Part shown: positions 20,045 through 31,961 of the stretch, piece by piece
Position numbering within the stretch: the stretch's first letter is position 1
Layout of the letters: the number at the start of each line of letters is the position of its first letter
NCBI GenBank assembly: GCA_947561585.1
Contig: CANNZV010002464.1
Coordinates: 38,169-102,168, forward strand
Source of the DNA: Caprella mutica
Lineage: Eukaryota; Arthropoda; Malacostraca; Amphipoda; Caprellidae
Direction of reading: 5' to 3'
DNA: 64,000 nt
The notes under the pieces: generated by a model
Databases searched by the model: none
The model's input: only the letters and a program-made list of their open reading frames with translations
What the model was told of the DNA's origin: nothing
Program-made: the position numbers and the translations under genes

Positions 20045-23000
20045 TCATTTATTAGCGACAGCAAAAGATAATCTAGTCTGAATAGTTTTCTTCTTATCAC
20101 TTTTTGGAGTCTTGGAATTATTTTTCTTTAAGCTTTTCACGGAAGTTAGAGGACTGTCCGCTAAAGGAACAATTTTTAATAGTTTCTTTGGTTTGTTATC
20201 ATTATAACTGACTTTGCTAATTTTCTTTGGTTTGGTACTCTTCATACTAGTATTAGCATCCTGTTTTTCAGGCAAGGGTTCATATTTCAACTTTCTAGCT
20301 TTCGAGAGATCTTTCAGCCAATTTGTAGGTTTCGAATTAAAAAATGGAACAGGGCGAATATGAGGAGATTTTCCATCTTTAACAAAGTTAGGCAAATTTG
20401 CTGTCGGAGATTCAAATAATGACTTCATGTGTTTGCTTAGAACATTCGAATCATGGTTTGACGATTTTGGAGACTCTAGTAACGAGTCAAATGCATTTGA
20501 ATCCTCAAGAATATCATCAGGTAATGAATTTATCGAATTATTTTTTTTCATCTCTGTGAACGAACCCATGAAACTGTTCTTACGTAAATTGTCTAACAAA
20601 CCTGTGTCGAAGGGTTTGCACGATTCGTCTAGATTAGATTCTTCTGGAATTAATTTCTTAGGAGTTGGTTTCCTATCTGTCCCATTTACAGAATTTCTAT
20701 CGACTAAAATATTTTTAGTGGGTGACACAGCCACTTTCTTTTTGCAAGGATTAACACTATTTTCTCCATTAGAAGGTTCATCGAGCACTTCAGTGAGCTT
20801 TCGTTTGATGCTGGCTCTTTTATGAGCACTAAGGAGTAGAAATTCATGACAATTATTAGCACCAGAGGTCACTTTTGGAGTATTGGCAGACGATAATACT
20901 CCAGAGTTATGATTTGGAGTCTTTGGAGCCGGAGTTTTCACAGCACTGTTCGATGGAGCGGCTGATTTCTTAGTCGATGATAGCCAGTGGAGTAATGTTA
21001 AGGATTTGTCTACACTGGAAGGAGTTCCGGCTACACTTCTTGCTAATAAATTGGATCCACTTCCAGCTGAAACACAACGAAATAGATTCTGTTTTAAAGA
21101 ACAAAGTATGAAATATAAAGAACGAAGATAAATTTTGAAATCACTTCTTGTTTCGACATGAATTGAATTTATATTTAATTCAGCAAGGAACCTAATAGAA
21201 ATAAAATAAGTGTGATGATAAAAATCACAATGAACATTACGAGAACACTGTCATAACTCCTAAAAGCTATTTTTCAAGAGAGGCATTTTAGTATACCTAT
21301 GTAATTTACATACATTTGATAGTATATCATTAGGACATTCAGCCTCTCTAGCGGTCAATTTTTGAGTTACAATGTTGAAACGTTTACCGAAATAATCAGT
21401 ATTTTAAGATTCATTTGTCTACATGAATAACTCTAAAATAAATGTTTTGTGTTTATGACGATATTCTTGCAAAGGAGAGATTTGTTAAAAAGTTTCACTA
21501 TACAAACACTGTACCTGGTGACTCCATGCAATCAATGGAACTGCTTTGGCCTCTAACTGGAGTATTTAACACCTGTCCATGGTACGGAGTACCAATACGG
21601 CTCAACTTCCCGCTAGGCGTGGTCGCGTAATTGGTGAGTTTCCCGCTAGGAGTTGTTGCATAATTGGTGAATTTCCCGCTAGGAGTTGTTGCATAATTGG
21701 TGAATTTCCCGCTAGGTGTTTTCGGTACAGGAACACTTGCGGTGTTACGTTTAGGTGCGAAATGCCTCGCAAGTCTGTTGCATCTTTCCAAAACCTCTGA
21801 GTCTATTGATTCAGCTCTACCCCTTGATAAATTAGTCAGTTCGATATCATCCGGGTCAGACCTACGCACTGTGTATATTTTGTGTTTGAAATCATCAGAG
21901 CATGTAGCAACCTGAAAAAAAAAACGTATACAATATTAAAAATGAACTTCTAATTTAACATTCATTAATATCAAAGAGAGAAATGGTTATTTGTTACTCA
22001 CAACAAGTTTAGTTTTATGAAGAATGTCAGAAAACTACTTTTTAAAGTAATTAGAAATAGGTTGTACCGACAGCATAATTATTACCAATTATTAATGGCC
22101 TGTGTTATGGATACCAACACTGATAGCATCAATACATCCCTAATTACAAATGTTCAGATACTCTCACATCAATTCTCTCAAAGTGTACATACCATGTCAT
22201 TGCCCCTTTCATCTTGGCCCCAATCAACAGCTGTGACCTCTCCATGGTGACCTGTGAGCTGACAGACAGGGTTGCCATGACTACCTGTCAGCCACACCAG
22301 GGCCTTATTGTCAGAGCTGCCACTGACAAGGTAACGACCACACGGACTGACTGACGCCTTGACGTAATAGGAGGAGTTTAGAGACCCGTAGAAATAACCA
22401 ACTGAAATGAATGAATAGACAGGAAAATATTTAGCGAAGCTTTTTTTATCATAATTATCTCTTCAGTATTTCAGTTTCCAAATTAGTAATAAATTGATTA
22501 AAAATACAAAAAGAAAACCTATTAGCTACTAAGCAAGTCTAACGATTGTAATAAAGCAATTTTTGATCCATCTATCAAATAGACATAACTTCTTGAGTCT
22601 TATTTCGACATCAAATGACATTTTTAGAGATATAATCAATACATTAGTTAGGGTTGTTATTTATTACCAGCTAGTTTCTTTATAGATATGAAATTTTTAC
22701 ATTTCATATTTAATAAAGATTAGAAAAATAATTTATAAATGATAAATAAATAATTAATATTTTTAATTTTCCCACTAAAAATAAAATCTTCTAAGAAGAT
22801 TAAAATTCAAAACAATTTACCTAGTGTGCACCGTCTCACTTATTGTACTAAGTTAGTGTACCTACTAGTGATGAGAGTTCTTAGCACTCTAACTCACCAG
22901 GGTACTTGGTAGGAGCCCCCAAGTGGTAGGCATAGATGACATTGTCCATAGCTAGAGCGTACACATAGTTAGAATGGGAGGGACTGGTTAGCCAACTGAA

Positions 23001-26000
23001 ACCCATCTTGGTGGAGGAGAGGGGCTGGTGAAGCGTGTGGAGAGGCTGGGGTGCTGACTTCAGGAAGGCGTGAGTCTTTCGTAAATCCCACACTTTGATT
23101 AGCCTTCAAAAGAGAAAAACTAAATCAGTGTAATCAATAGCAGTAAACAAAAAAACACAATCAATTTAACTACATTTTTAGTATCTTTAAAAGTTTGAAT
23201 GTCACCAGAAAAGTACTATTATGAAATCAAGATTGTGATTATAAGGGGTTTCATTTCTGCTTTGGAACTGAAAGCCATATCAATAGACTTAAAAAGGAAT
23301 TTAAATGCAAGGGACTTAAGAAGCAGCAAGAAAGGAAAATGGCACAATGAACAAAGTCATCAACAGTGAGTCGGTGAAAAGCTATGGATGCAGAAAAGCT
23401 ACTCCGTGAATGCAGTCATAAAAAAATGTTACGGAAAGGGAAACAAGATCCGGTGGTTGCACTCACGGATGGAAGAGGAAAATGAAGAGGTGATAGTAAA
23501 TGAAGCCTACGAGCCTACCAAACACAGAATCTAAGACCTCGTAGTTGAAGAGCATAACCCTAGCGCTATCCTCCAAAACTATAAGTAGCATTGGAAAAAA
23601 TGAAAAAGGCAATCCAAATTACAAAAGTTCGGGGCCTAAGGGACTCATTCACCACAAACAGCTTCAGGATAGAGCCCCCGAGGAATATGACATAGTTAGA
23701 GTGTATTTTAATATCATATATCTCGCATCATGACGTCTGTAAGTTTATTTACTCTGTGTACTCACCCATCACTGGAACCAGCCGAGACGAGGGAGTGCTG
23801 CCCCCCAAACAAGAGAGACGTCACACCATTGGAAGGGGTGGCCAGAGTGGGGGGTATGCGGGGGGACTGGCAACCACCCCCACGTCTGAAGCGGGGTGAA
23901 GAACTGACTGATGCTGACAAAAAAAGTAAAGCATCAACAGCAAATAAATTTACCAAGATTAAAATGTAAAGCTAATTTATTTTAAATGAAGAAATAATTT
24001 ATTTTAAATGAAGAAATAATTAATTTAAATGAAGAAATAATTTATTTTAAATGAAGAAATAATTTATTTTAAATGAAGAAATAATTTATTTTAAATGAAG
24101 AAATAATTTATTTTAAATGCAGAAATAATTTATTTTAAATGCAGAAATAATTTATTTTGAATGGAAAAATGGTAAAGGTGCACTTTTAAGTTTCAACTGA
24201 GATCATCAAAGCTATTCTTCCTTTCCTGTTATTTTTTTTTATTAAATATTAAAAATGTGGTATCATAGATACTTGATATAAAAAGGAAATTAAATAGAAA
24301 TACTTGCTTTTACTTATTTAATAGCATAATTTCCTTTTTATTTAACATAGAAATATAACATGATAGTTTTAAAAACAGGTTTTTCGACCAACACGAAGGA
24401 AGATTGCCCCAAAACGAAAAATTTACAAGAACAAACTTCTAAGATTTGGAGCATTTTACACCTAATGTCAAAATCTCAGATCAATCAGATGAATATTATT
24501 GGTAGCTAGCAAAACCACCAAAGGTAAAAATCCAAAATAAGGCAAAAACTCAAAATAAGGTACAAATAATGACATTAAAATCACTCCACTAACAAAGGCA
24601 GGGATGTGCCGGTGTGATCTCATCAGCTCTCTGGTTGGGACTGCAGCGTCTGTCCCACACTACAATGTTACTGTCTCTGCCACCTGATGCAAACACAGCT
24701 GAGGAGAGAGGAGGAAACATTAGGAGAGAGAGAGAGAGGAGCCATCAGTTAAGGCGTTAGTAGAACTGGAGAGATAAGTGCGTTACAATGAACGAAATTA
24801 GTTATGATTTCACTGCAGGAGATGAAACTATAGAATATAAATTGGTGCAAGTAACCTGATTTAATGAGTTTATTAAACTGATTTAAATGTAGCTTCCTGT
24901 CTTCATCACAATTATAGTATTTCTAAAATATTCAATACTTTATAGCATGGTAGGAATCGATATGAAATATTCCAAGTTATTCATAGTCAAATTTACTTAG
25001 TCATCAGTATAACTCTGAGATCAAATTCTAATTCTTAACTATTGTATTGAATTCAATAGGGAAAAGAAGTGCATCATTTTAACTCACAGGGATCATAGGG
25101 GTTAACCTTGACAGTTTTGACACAGCGAGTGTGTCCCAGTAACTGCATGGTGCACTGTAATCTAGTCTCCGCCATCTTCCACAGCACTACAGACTTGTCA
25201 CTGCAAAACAAAGTACGAGTGTTAAACTAATTTGTTGGACTTTTTAAATTTGAGGCCTCATCAAATAATTTGTATTAGAAATAAATTGGAAGTATTTGAA
25301 ATATGGAGGTGAAATAACCCGCTACTGATATCGTAAACAGATGGTGTTGTTGTTGTGCAATACGCTAGCTAAACGTTGCAGTTAAAGCAAGGACACTAAA
25401 TAGAGGATCTCATTATTACAAGGAATCATGGAACACCAGGAAAAGTAACTGAAATATATATTAGGTATCAGTTCACTCACCCACCAGCTGACAGTAACTC
25501 CTTGGTGCCAGGTACCCAGGAAATATCCATCACAGCATTCTGATGAATGTTCTGGTTGTTACGAGCTGTAGTGTGAAACATTAGAGACTTGGTAAATAGA
25601 TTCAAGATGAAATGAAACAGTTCAGCAATTTATTTATTATCAGAGGTTCAGAATCCTCAGTTATATTTAGAATTATACATTTTCAAACTATTATTTATTG
25701 AAAAAAAAAAAAAAATGTCAAGACTATCAATATTCAGTAACACACTTGATGCAATGGTAAAAAAATCAAACATTTACCATAGGTAAGACAATTAATATAT
25801 ATTGAGATATTAATAGACATAAATAGTTTTAAAAGAAAGTTTCATAAAACATGGATAAAAATGAAATTAAAATTTCTCTTCTGTAAAGATTATAGCTACT
25901 CTTCTTGTTTTCAGTGGAACAAAATAAAAAAAATGGATACTAAGTAATTACTCACGTATGATAGTTGGGTCAACCGCATTCTGTGTTGCATTGGCTATGG

Positions 26001-26831
26001 TGAGGTGACCATCTTCACCTCCCATAGCAAGCAGATGTTTGGTGTCTGCATCTACGCCAAAACTAAAAGAAATTGTAACACATAATAAATACAGAACATA
26101 GAGACAATAATAGGTAGCTACAGTAAGAATATTTAATTTTAAGCAACTATAAAGTGTTGTGTATAATTTAAATAAAATTAGACTACAGTAATAAATGAGT
26201 TGCACATAAAATAAGATACAAGATTGTAACTATAGAAAATAAGGAAGTTTTCCATCATACTGAGAGTGGAAGGGACCATCACTAAAATTACTCTCAAATA
26301 CCTTCTAACTATATTGTAAGTATATTTAGCTACTGGATAAGAAGCTATTGTGTGAATCCAAAATAGGATGTTGGTATGATATTTTATGTGGCAGACAGAA
26401 AACAATTCACAAATTGAACTGAAATATATTGAAGATGTATAGGTATATTGAACAAAAATACTTATTTGTAGAATAATTTTTGTCAGTTTCACAAGGTAGC
26501 ACTTTTTTTAAATTTAATAATTATGCGTCTTTTCTAAAATACCAGCATTATCTAAAGAGAAGTTTGTTAATATTTCCTTCTAAAAATTTAAGGCAGGTTT
26601 TATAGATTGCATAGATCGATATTTAGAGAATAAAATGATACGCTATAAAGCATTAATATATGTCTAACCTGCATGTGAAGACAGGAGGGTTAGTGGATGC
26701 TGCTCCCTCATCAATAGTGTCTGTGAAGTTGAAAACTGTGTATGCATTGCATTGCAAACCCTCAACGTAGTTGCGTTGTCTTGATAGTCCACATTTGGAA
26801 TAGAGTGATGCTCTTCGATGTCTGCAACACT
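20045..26831 (-). CDS. dtl: DTL/CDT2 (denticleless), CRL4 substrate receptor, first exon missing
   Basis: Ten coding exons on the minus strand join in frame: 26831..26669, 26062..25956, 25565..25481, 25200..25088, 24698..24594, 23913..23766, 23103..22898, 22401..22193, 21911..21515 and 21066..20045. They give about 850 residues without the unseen N-terminus; human DTL has 730. The order of segments matches DTL: PPVFTC/FGVDADTKHLLA, NAVMDISWVPGTKELLSAGG, GDKSVVLWKM, GGRDSNIVVWDRRC, LVSAGSSDGLIKVWDLRK, YLVSGSSDNKALVWLTG and VATCSDDFKHKIY. These are seven-bladed WD40 repeats, and two WDxR boxes (WDRR, WDLR) are the type that docks on DDB1. The family receptor recognises PCNA-bound degrons (Cdt1, p21, Set8) for ubiquitination in S phase and after damage. 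The long C-terminal tail is low-complexity, with TP sites, an 11-residue repeat, and KKTIQTRLSF near the end that resembles a PCNA-binding box. Exon 1 (a short N-terminal segment) was not found. Confidence 0.92.
21601..21733 (-). repeat. 33-bp coding repeat in DTL (TTPSGKFTNYA)
   Basis: Within the ninth visible DTL exon a 33-bp unit is repeated, giving three 11-residue copies of TTPSGK(F/L)TNYA type plus partial ones at each edge. Copies differ at very few positions, so the expansion looks young. Each unit places a TP dipeptide next to SGK. Confidence 0.9.
23240..23700 (+). repeat. Interspersed repeat, family S, in a DTL intron
   Basis: A nearly full copy from GGGGTTTCATTTCTGC to CAGGATAGAGCCCCCGAGG lies between the sixth and seventh visible DTL exons, on the strand opposite to the gene. 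Confidence 0.7.
23960..24170. repeat. Minisatellite, 22-bp unit, in a DTL intron
   Basis: About nine copies of a unit containing TTTATTTTAAATGAAGAAA follow each other with a period of 22 bases. The last two copies carry GCAGAAAT instead of GAAGAAAT. Confidence 0.95.
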
Positions 26832-27255
26832 CTGAAATAGACATCTGAACATGAGAGGAGATATTTAAAAATAAACCAGAGAATATAAAATAAGAATTTT
26901 AGATTTATATATTTTATTTTTTTAATATATAAATTTCAAGGGAGAAAGATATTTGACTATTTATACATAAATTGAATTTCAAGTATTTCAGTTAAGCTGA
27001 GGCCTGAGAACTTTATTAGCTATCTAATTCAAGTGCATAAAATTAACTACCATCACTCCATCAGTAGATGCAATTGCAAAGGATTATAAATATTTGATAA
27101 TTTGAATAAAGTTGAATTACTTCCAGCCTTTAAATCAGTAAATTTCAATTGGAGAGAATCTCAGAAAAATATCTAATTCTCTTTATGCTACATGATATTT
27201 TGGAGAGAATTTATGAAAATTTCATCATTTTGGAGAAAAATTCAGCTCCATTTGG
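26832..27255. other. Upstream of the first visible DTL exon; C-like fragment
   Basis: This should be DTL intron 1, because the visible exon begins with a TATTTCAG acceptor and a split codon. I could not identify the first exon. From about 27140 the sequence is an eroded family-C element (TTGGAGAGAATTTATG). Confidence 0.4.
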
Positions 27256-27400
27256 CCAGTCTGCAAAATATGGGACATTTTCTGTGCAAACATTCCAAAC
27301 AATCTTTAATTTCTTCCTACATTTACATTATATCTTACTGAAAATAGAAGCCAAAATAGAGGATCTCTAGGAGAACACTTTACCAGTTTCTGAAGTCTGG
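27256..27400. mobile_element. hAT-like MITE, family E, TSD CCATTTGG
   Basis: CCAGTCTGCAAAATATGGG opens and TTTCTGAAGTCTGG closes the element. The duplication CCATTTGG is perfect (27248-27255 and 27401-27408). The insertion site is inside a family-C element. Confidence 0.85.
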
Positions 27401-27459
27401 CCATTTGGAGAGAAAAAGGAAGAGTTTATGAACCACACTATTTTAATTGGCTCCAAAAT

Positions 27460-27582
27460 ACCCAGACAGTATTTTATGGCAAATTCCACTGACATGACAG
27501 TGGTGGATCAGCCAAATATGTTGGTGGATTTTTCCAGCTTTTTGAACAAGTCTGTGGGGTTTTGTGCACCAAATACAGACTG
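27460..27582. mobile_element. Family B MITE, internally deleted
   Basis: CCAGACAGTATTTTATGGCA, a CGGTGGA-type variant (AGTGGTGGATCAGCC) and GTGCACCAAATACAGACTGG are all present, but the core with TATGTTACC is missing. Confidence 0.6.
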
Positions 27583-27776
27583 GCACATTCAAAGTATCTA
27601 ATTGGTACTTGATAGTGATCTGAAATTCTATATTAAGATTTTCCCCTCTCTTCAGACTCTATCAGAGGTCCAGAGGATTAGGAGGAAATTATAAATTGTT
27701 CAGTGTTTCACAATCATTCATTCCAATATAGAATAGACCATGTTATAGAGTAGGTAACTGTAGGTTAGTTGAAGAC

Positions 27777-28656
27777 TTAAGGGGACCGCCCCCTGAAGAA
27801 ATCTCAAAATTTTATCATTTTTTTATTGTGTAAATAGTTGCTTTATAACCTTCTTCTAGTGTGTGCAAAATACCAGACGTATCGTATAACTCTAACCCCC
27901 CTGGGGAGAGGGAGAAAGGGAAAAGAGGGCCGGGGGGTAAGGAGTCAATATGTACTCTAAAAACCATCTCTCAGCCAATTATAATTCGTAATAATTAATT
28001 ATCTCGCTATATCTGGTATCTAACATACCAGTATAGCACGCCCACACCAATGAATGCAAAGAGAGATTAATCAGTTGTCCCCAAACCTTCGAAGCGGATG
28101 GACGCTGCGTGTCAGATCATCAAACTTTGAAAGGAAATTCCTACTAATTCGGATATCTACAAATCTTGTAATTCAAAACTCTACCCCTGTTTTTTGGTTG
28201 AAGCTAGAGCATTGCGGTTTTTTACATTCGATACTCTATAATGATATCTACAATATGATCACCTTCGATTTTTGATTTTCGAATTTGTTGTAGAAAATTT
28301 TTTCCGACAAATTTTTTTTTTCAAAATTTTTGGTTTACTTTTTATGAAAAAGTCGAAATTTAGAAAACCCATTCGAAAATTAAAAATCGAAGGCCATCAT
28401 ATTGTAAATATCAGTATGGAGAATCGAATGCAAAAAACCGCAATGCTCTAGCCTCAACCAAAAACCAGAGGTAGAGTTTTTGAAAATTGTTCGAAATTTG
28501 ATCGAAATTCGAATAACTCGTTTTCTATGGGTCTAATCGAAAAAATGTCAAGAACAAAAACTATAGATAATTCAATTTTATATATACATACAAGGTTTCA
28601 GAACCATAACTTGAATAATAATTTTTTTTCAAAAATTTTGGGGGCGGTCCCCTAAA
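27777..28656. mobile_element. Foldback element with GGGGACCGCCCCC ends
   Basis: TTAAGGGGACCGCCCCCTGA at the left is mirrored by GGGGGCGGTCCCCTAA at the right. Inside, a second long inverted repeat pairs about 28165-28280 (TTGCGGTTTTTTACATTCGA) with 28370-28490 (TCGAATGCAAAAAACCGCAA). A related piece starts at 40588 (TTAAGGGGACCAACCC). No coding capacity was recognised. Confidence 0.75.
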
Positions 28657-28669
28657 GCCAATTAACTCA

Positions 28670-29215
28670 ATTTGATTGTTTTCCAGGTAATGAAGCATGT
28701 CCAAACTTGACATTTTAATGGTGAGTTTGTGAGTTGTGACTGTTATTTTAAGCCCTTTAGTTGCAAATGCCGCCAGACTGCAGGAACTGATAAAGTGTTC
28801 TCCAAGAAATCCTCTATTATAGCTTCTGTTCTCAGTAAAATACATGTAAATAAAGGAGGAAATTGAAGATTATTCACACAGTCAATAGTCTGAAAAGTAC
28901 AGCAAGATTTGTGGATTAAACCGGCGCCCAAGTCCTATGTTATTTGCTGCGCCAAAATCCCGATTTCTGTAAAAAAATCCTGGGTCTATACCGTCTGTGG
29001 AGACATTCTTTTCAGACTGGCGCACAGAAAATGTTACAATGTCCCATATTCTGCAGACAGGGCAAATGCAAGAAATATCTATTTTTCTCCTATGCTACAA
29101 TGTTATTTTGGTAAGAATTTATGTTAATTTGATCAATTAGGAAAATTAGAGAGAAATTTGGAAAGACGAATAGAGTTTATGAGCCAACTATTTTACTTGT
29201 AAATTGGATTGTTTT
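28670..29215. mobile_element. Family C MITE containing E and D elements
   Basis: The outer C copy starts near CCAGGTAATGAAGCATGTCC and ends TATTTTACTTG. An E element starts CCAGACTGCAGGAACTG (28770) and closes near ATTCTGCAGAC (29055). A D element (about 28886-29020, TTCTTTTCAGACTGG end) lies inside the E element. Confidence 0.65.
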
Positions 29216-29219
29216 ACAT

Positions 29220-29800
29220 CCAGTCTGAAAAGAATGTCTCCACAGATCCCAGTCTGAAGAAACTGATAAAGTGTTCGTAGAGATCTCTAATTCTATTTGT
29301 AATAAACTTTATGTAAATATAGGGATTAATTCAGAAGTGTTTATAGCAAAATTAATGTAAATTAGTAAATATGAGAATTAATTCAAAATTGTTCAGAGAG
29401 AATATCCCAAATATCTCCCATATTCAGCAGACTGGCACAGATCCAGTTTTTTTTTACCGAAATTGGGATTTAGGGCAGCAACTAAAAAATAACATGGGAA
29501 CATAGGAATTAGGTAAATAGGACATGTGTGCAGGATTAATCCAAAAATCCTGCTATATTCAGTCTTCAGACTGGGTCATATATCATATTATTGATTCATA
29601 TATATAACCCAGTCTGCAAAATGCAAATGATGCATGAAGCTGTGAAGCTCATCCAGCAACTATTGAAGCCTTGAAATTAGTCTCTTAAATTAGGTATCTG
29701 ATCATTAATCCACAATTTCACAAATCCTGCTTTACTTTTCAGACTGTGTCTGAACTCAAACTCTAATTTTTACACCAATCAGCATTAATCCCTATACTAC
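29220..29800. mobile_element. Eroded D, E and F fragments
   Basis: Pieces such as CCAGTCTGAAAAGAATG, CCAGTCTGAAGAAACTG, TTGGGATTTAGG and CCAGTCTGCAAAATGC mark several truncated members of the CCAGTCTG group. Boundaries and nesting order cannot be resolved by eye. Confidence 0.5.
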
Positions 29801-29807
29801 ATAACCA

Positions 29808-30232
29808 CCAGACTGTATAATATATTTCATAGTAAATTCCACTGACTTGTCAGTAGAATTTTTCTCATTTGAAAATAATATTCTGGTTAAGATGATGGAT
29901 TTTTAGCTATTTATTCCTGTAGGGTCATGCAGGTAAATTGCGGCCCTTTAATTTTTAAATGCGGCCCTCTCAAGAGAGGCCCTTACTGTCTCTAAAACAT
30001 TCTGAATCGAAATTACATTAAAATGTTGCATAGCTATCAAAAGAAGCACAGTGCATGCTATAACTTATTAATTAAAGTTTTGACGTGTGTTTTGTAGCTA
30101 TGATGTTTCAGTCGTTAAAGGCCACAGTTAGTGAGTGGGCCGCAATTTACCTGAGTGACCCTATTACTATTTGGTGAAAAAAGGGGCAAAATGTTGGTGG
30201 ATCAGCCTAATTACTGGAAATTTTAAACCAGT
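29808..30232. mobile_element. Family B MITE split by a family H element
   Basis: CCAGACTGTATAATATATTT opens a B copy that reaches GCTATTTATTCCTGTA. Family H (29931-30164, GGGTCATGCAGGTAAATTGC to GCAATTTACCTGAGTGACCC) then intervenes, and B resumes with TTTGGTGAAAAAAGGGGC and TGTTGGTGGATCAGCC. The H element is about 232 bp. Confidence 0.7.
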
Positions 30233-30357
30233 CTGCAGAATATGGGACATTTTTAACATTTTCTGTGCGAACAATCCTTAATTTCCTCCTATGTTTACAT
30301 GTACTTTACCGAGAACAAAAGCAAAAATATAGGATTTCTTGGAGAACAGTTTACCAG

Positions 30358-30900
30358 CCAGTGTGCAGAAAGTGTCTCTTCTCCCGCAGAGACTTTAATT
30401 TGAGAGAGAGCTACTCTCTGACTCTCAGCAGCAGATTCAGAATCTCCCGCAGCTAAATTAATGGTAACATAGGAATTAATTCAAGATCACCCGCAGAGTT
30501 CTCCAATTTCTAAATTTCAATCAAAAACTCTCGCAGAGCGGCAGAGGGTCTTGGAAAAATGTTCCATATTCTGCCCAGTCTGCAGAATATGGAACATTTT
30601 TCCAAGACTCTCTGCGGGGAGTTTTTTTATTGAATTTTAGAAATTGGAGATCTCTGCGGGAGTTCTTGAATTAATTCCTATGTTACCATTAATTTAGCTG
30701 CGGGAGATTTTGAATTAATTCCTATGTTACCATTAATTTAGCTGCGGGAGATTCTGAATCTGCTACTGAGAGTCAGAGAGGAACTACCTCTCAAATAAAA
30801 ATCTCTGCGGGAGAAGAGACACATTCTGCAGACTGGTATTCTGCTGCCTGTCTGCAGACTGGTTTACCAGTTCCTGCAGTCTTTGAAATTTATGGTGGAT
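30358..30900. mobile_element. Family A MITE with a second A nested in it, TSD TATTCTGC
   Basis: The outer A starts CCAGTGTGCAGAAAGTGTC (30358). The inner A (30575-30836, opposite orientation) is flanked by the perfect duplication TATTCTGC (30567-30574 and 30837-30844). The TATTCTGC site is the subterminal end sequence of family A itself. Confidence 0.8.
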
Positions 30901-31056
30901 TCACTAGAACCATTCCAGTCTCCAGATTGTATTTGGTGGTAAATATAATTCTGCTGCCTGTCTGCAGACTGGTTTACCAGTTCCTGCAGTCTTTGAAATT
31001 TATGGTGGATTCACTAGAACCATTCCAGTCTCCAGATTGTATTTGGTGGTAAATTC
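30838..31056. repeat. Recent 110-bp tandem duplication
   Basis: The segment from ATTCTGCTGCCTGTCTGC to TTTGGTGGTAAAT occurs twice with a period of about 110 bases (30838 and 30948) and reads as identical over more than 100 bases. It includes ends of E, A and G type elements. Confidence 0.9.
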
Positions 31057-31316
31057 CCAGTCTGCAGAATATGGAACATTTTTCCAAGACTCTCTGCGGG
31101 AGTTTTTGATTGAATTTTAGAAATTTGAGATCTCTGCGGGAGATTTTGAATTAATTCCTATGTTACGATTAATTTAGCTGCGGGAGATTTTGAATTAATT
31201 CCTATGTTACCATTAATTTAGCTGCGGGAGATTCTGAATCTGCTATTGCGAGTCAGAGAGTAACTGTCTCTCAAATTAAAATCTCTGCGGGAGAAGAGAC
31301 GCATTCTGCAGACTGG
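31057..31316. mobile_element. hAT-like MITE, family A, TSD GTAAATTC
   Basis: The element runs from CCAGTCTGCAGAATATGG to ATTCTGCAGACTGG. GTAAATTC is duplicated perfectly (31049-31056 and 31317-31324). The host is a family-G element. Two tandem core segments with TTCCTATGTTAC are present. Confidence 0.85.
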
Positions 31317-31556
31317 GTAAATTCCAATGATATGTCGCCGGTTGGGAGATATTCAATTTCTCTAATAAAAAAATTCCTGCAATGTCATGTCGGAGGATAT
31401 TTAGCAATTAATTCCTATATTACCATTAATTTTTGGAGGAGAAACTGGAAAATGTTGGAGGACTAGACAAATTTATCAAAAATGTTGGCAGCTATTTCTC
31501 AGATTTTTGAAAAGTCAGAGGAGTTCTGTGCAGTGTGCACCAAATACAAACTGGGA
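31317..31556. mobile_element. MITE, family G
   Basis: Right portion of a family-G element: AATTCCAATGATATGTCG, the motif GGAGGA three times or more, the core AATTCCTATATTACCATT and the end CACCAAATACAAACTGG. Its left portion is the GATTGTATTTGGTGGTAAAT before the A insertion. Other G copies are at about 41895-42151 and 43000-43512. Confidence 0.7.
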
Positions 31557-31646
31557 ACCATTCAATACTCGTAACTCTTTAATTCTTTCTGTCTATAATA
31601 TTTTTAGGATCTATAGGTTTTAGAGCATATTGTCCCAGCCCTGGTT

Positions 31647-31873
31647 CCAAGTAAAATAGCATGTCTCATAAACTCGCCATTTGTCTCTCCAGCTCTCTCC
31701 AAAATTCAACAAATTCTCTCCAAAATGATCAAATTTTCAAAAAATTTCTCCAAAATAATATTGTAGCATAGGAGAAAAATAGATAAAACTCGCCATTTGC
31801 AATTGAAGGGCTCAAAATAACTGTCACAAACTTGCCATTAAAATGACGAGTTTGGACATGCTTTATTACTTGG
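31647..31873. mobile_element. hAT-like MITE, family C, TSD CCCTGGTT
   Basis: CCAAGTAAAATAGCATG opens and TTTATTACTTGG closes the 227-bp element. CCCTGGTT is duplicated perfectly (31639-31646 and 31874-31881). CTCTCCAAAAT or a close variant recurs. Confidence 0.85.
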
Positions 31874-31961
31874 CCCTGGTTATGATCTTTCAAAAATGGT
31901 AATGTTAAGGCATTTTGCACTTTTTTTCTAAAGTTCACAATGTCATAACTTTTGACCTATC

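Noticed and set aside
20427..20825. Plus-strand frame of 132 codons
   Set aside because: It is the antisense shadow of the large last exon of DTL.
28561..28931. Minus-strand frames across 28.6-28.9 kb
   Set aside because: They run across the boundaries of a foldback element and family C/E/D elements, so they are chance frames in repeats.
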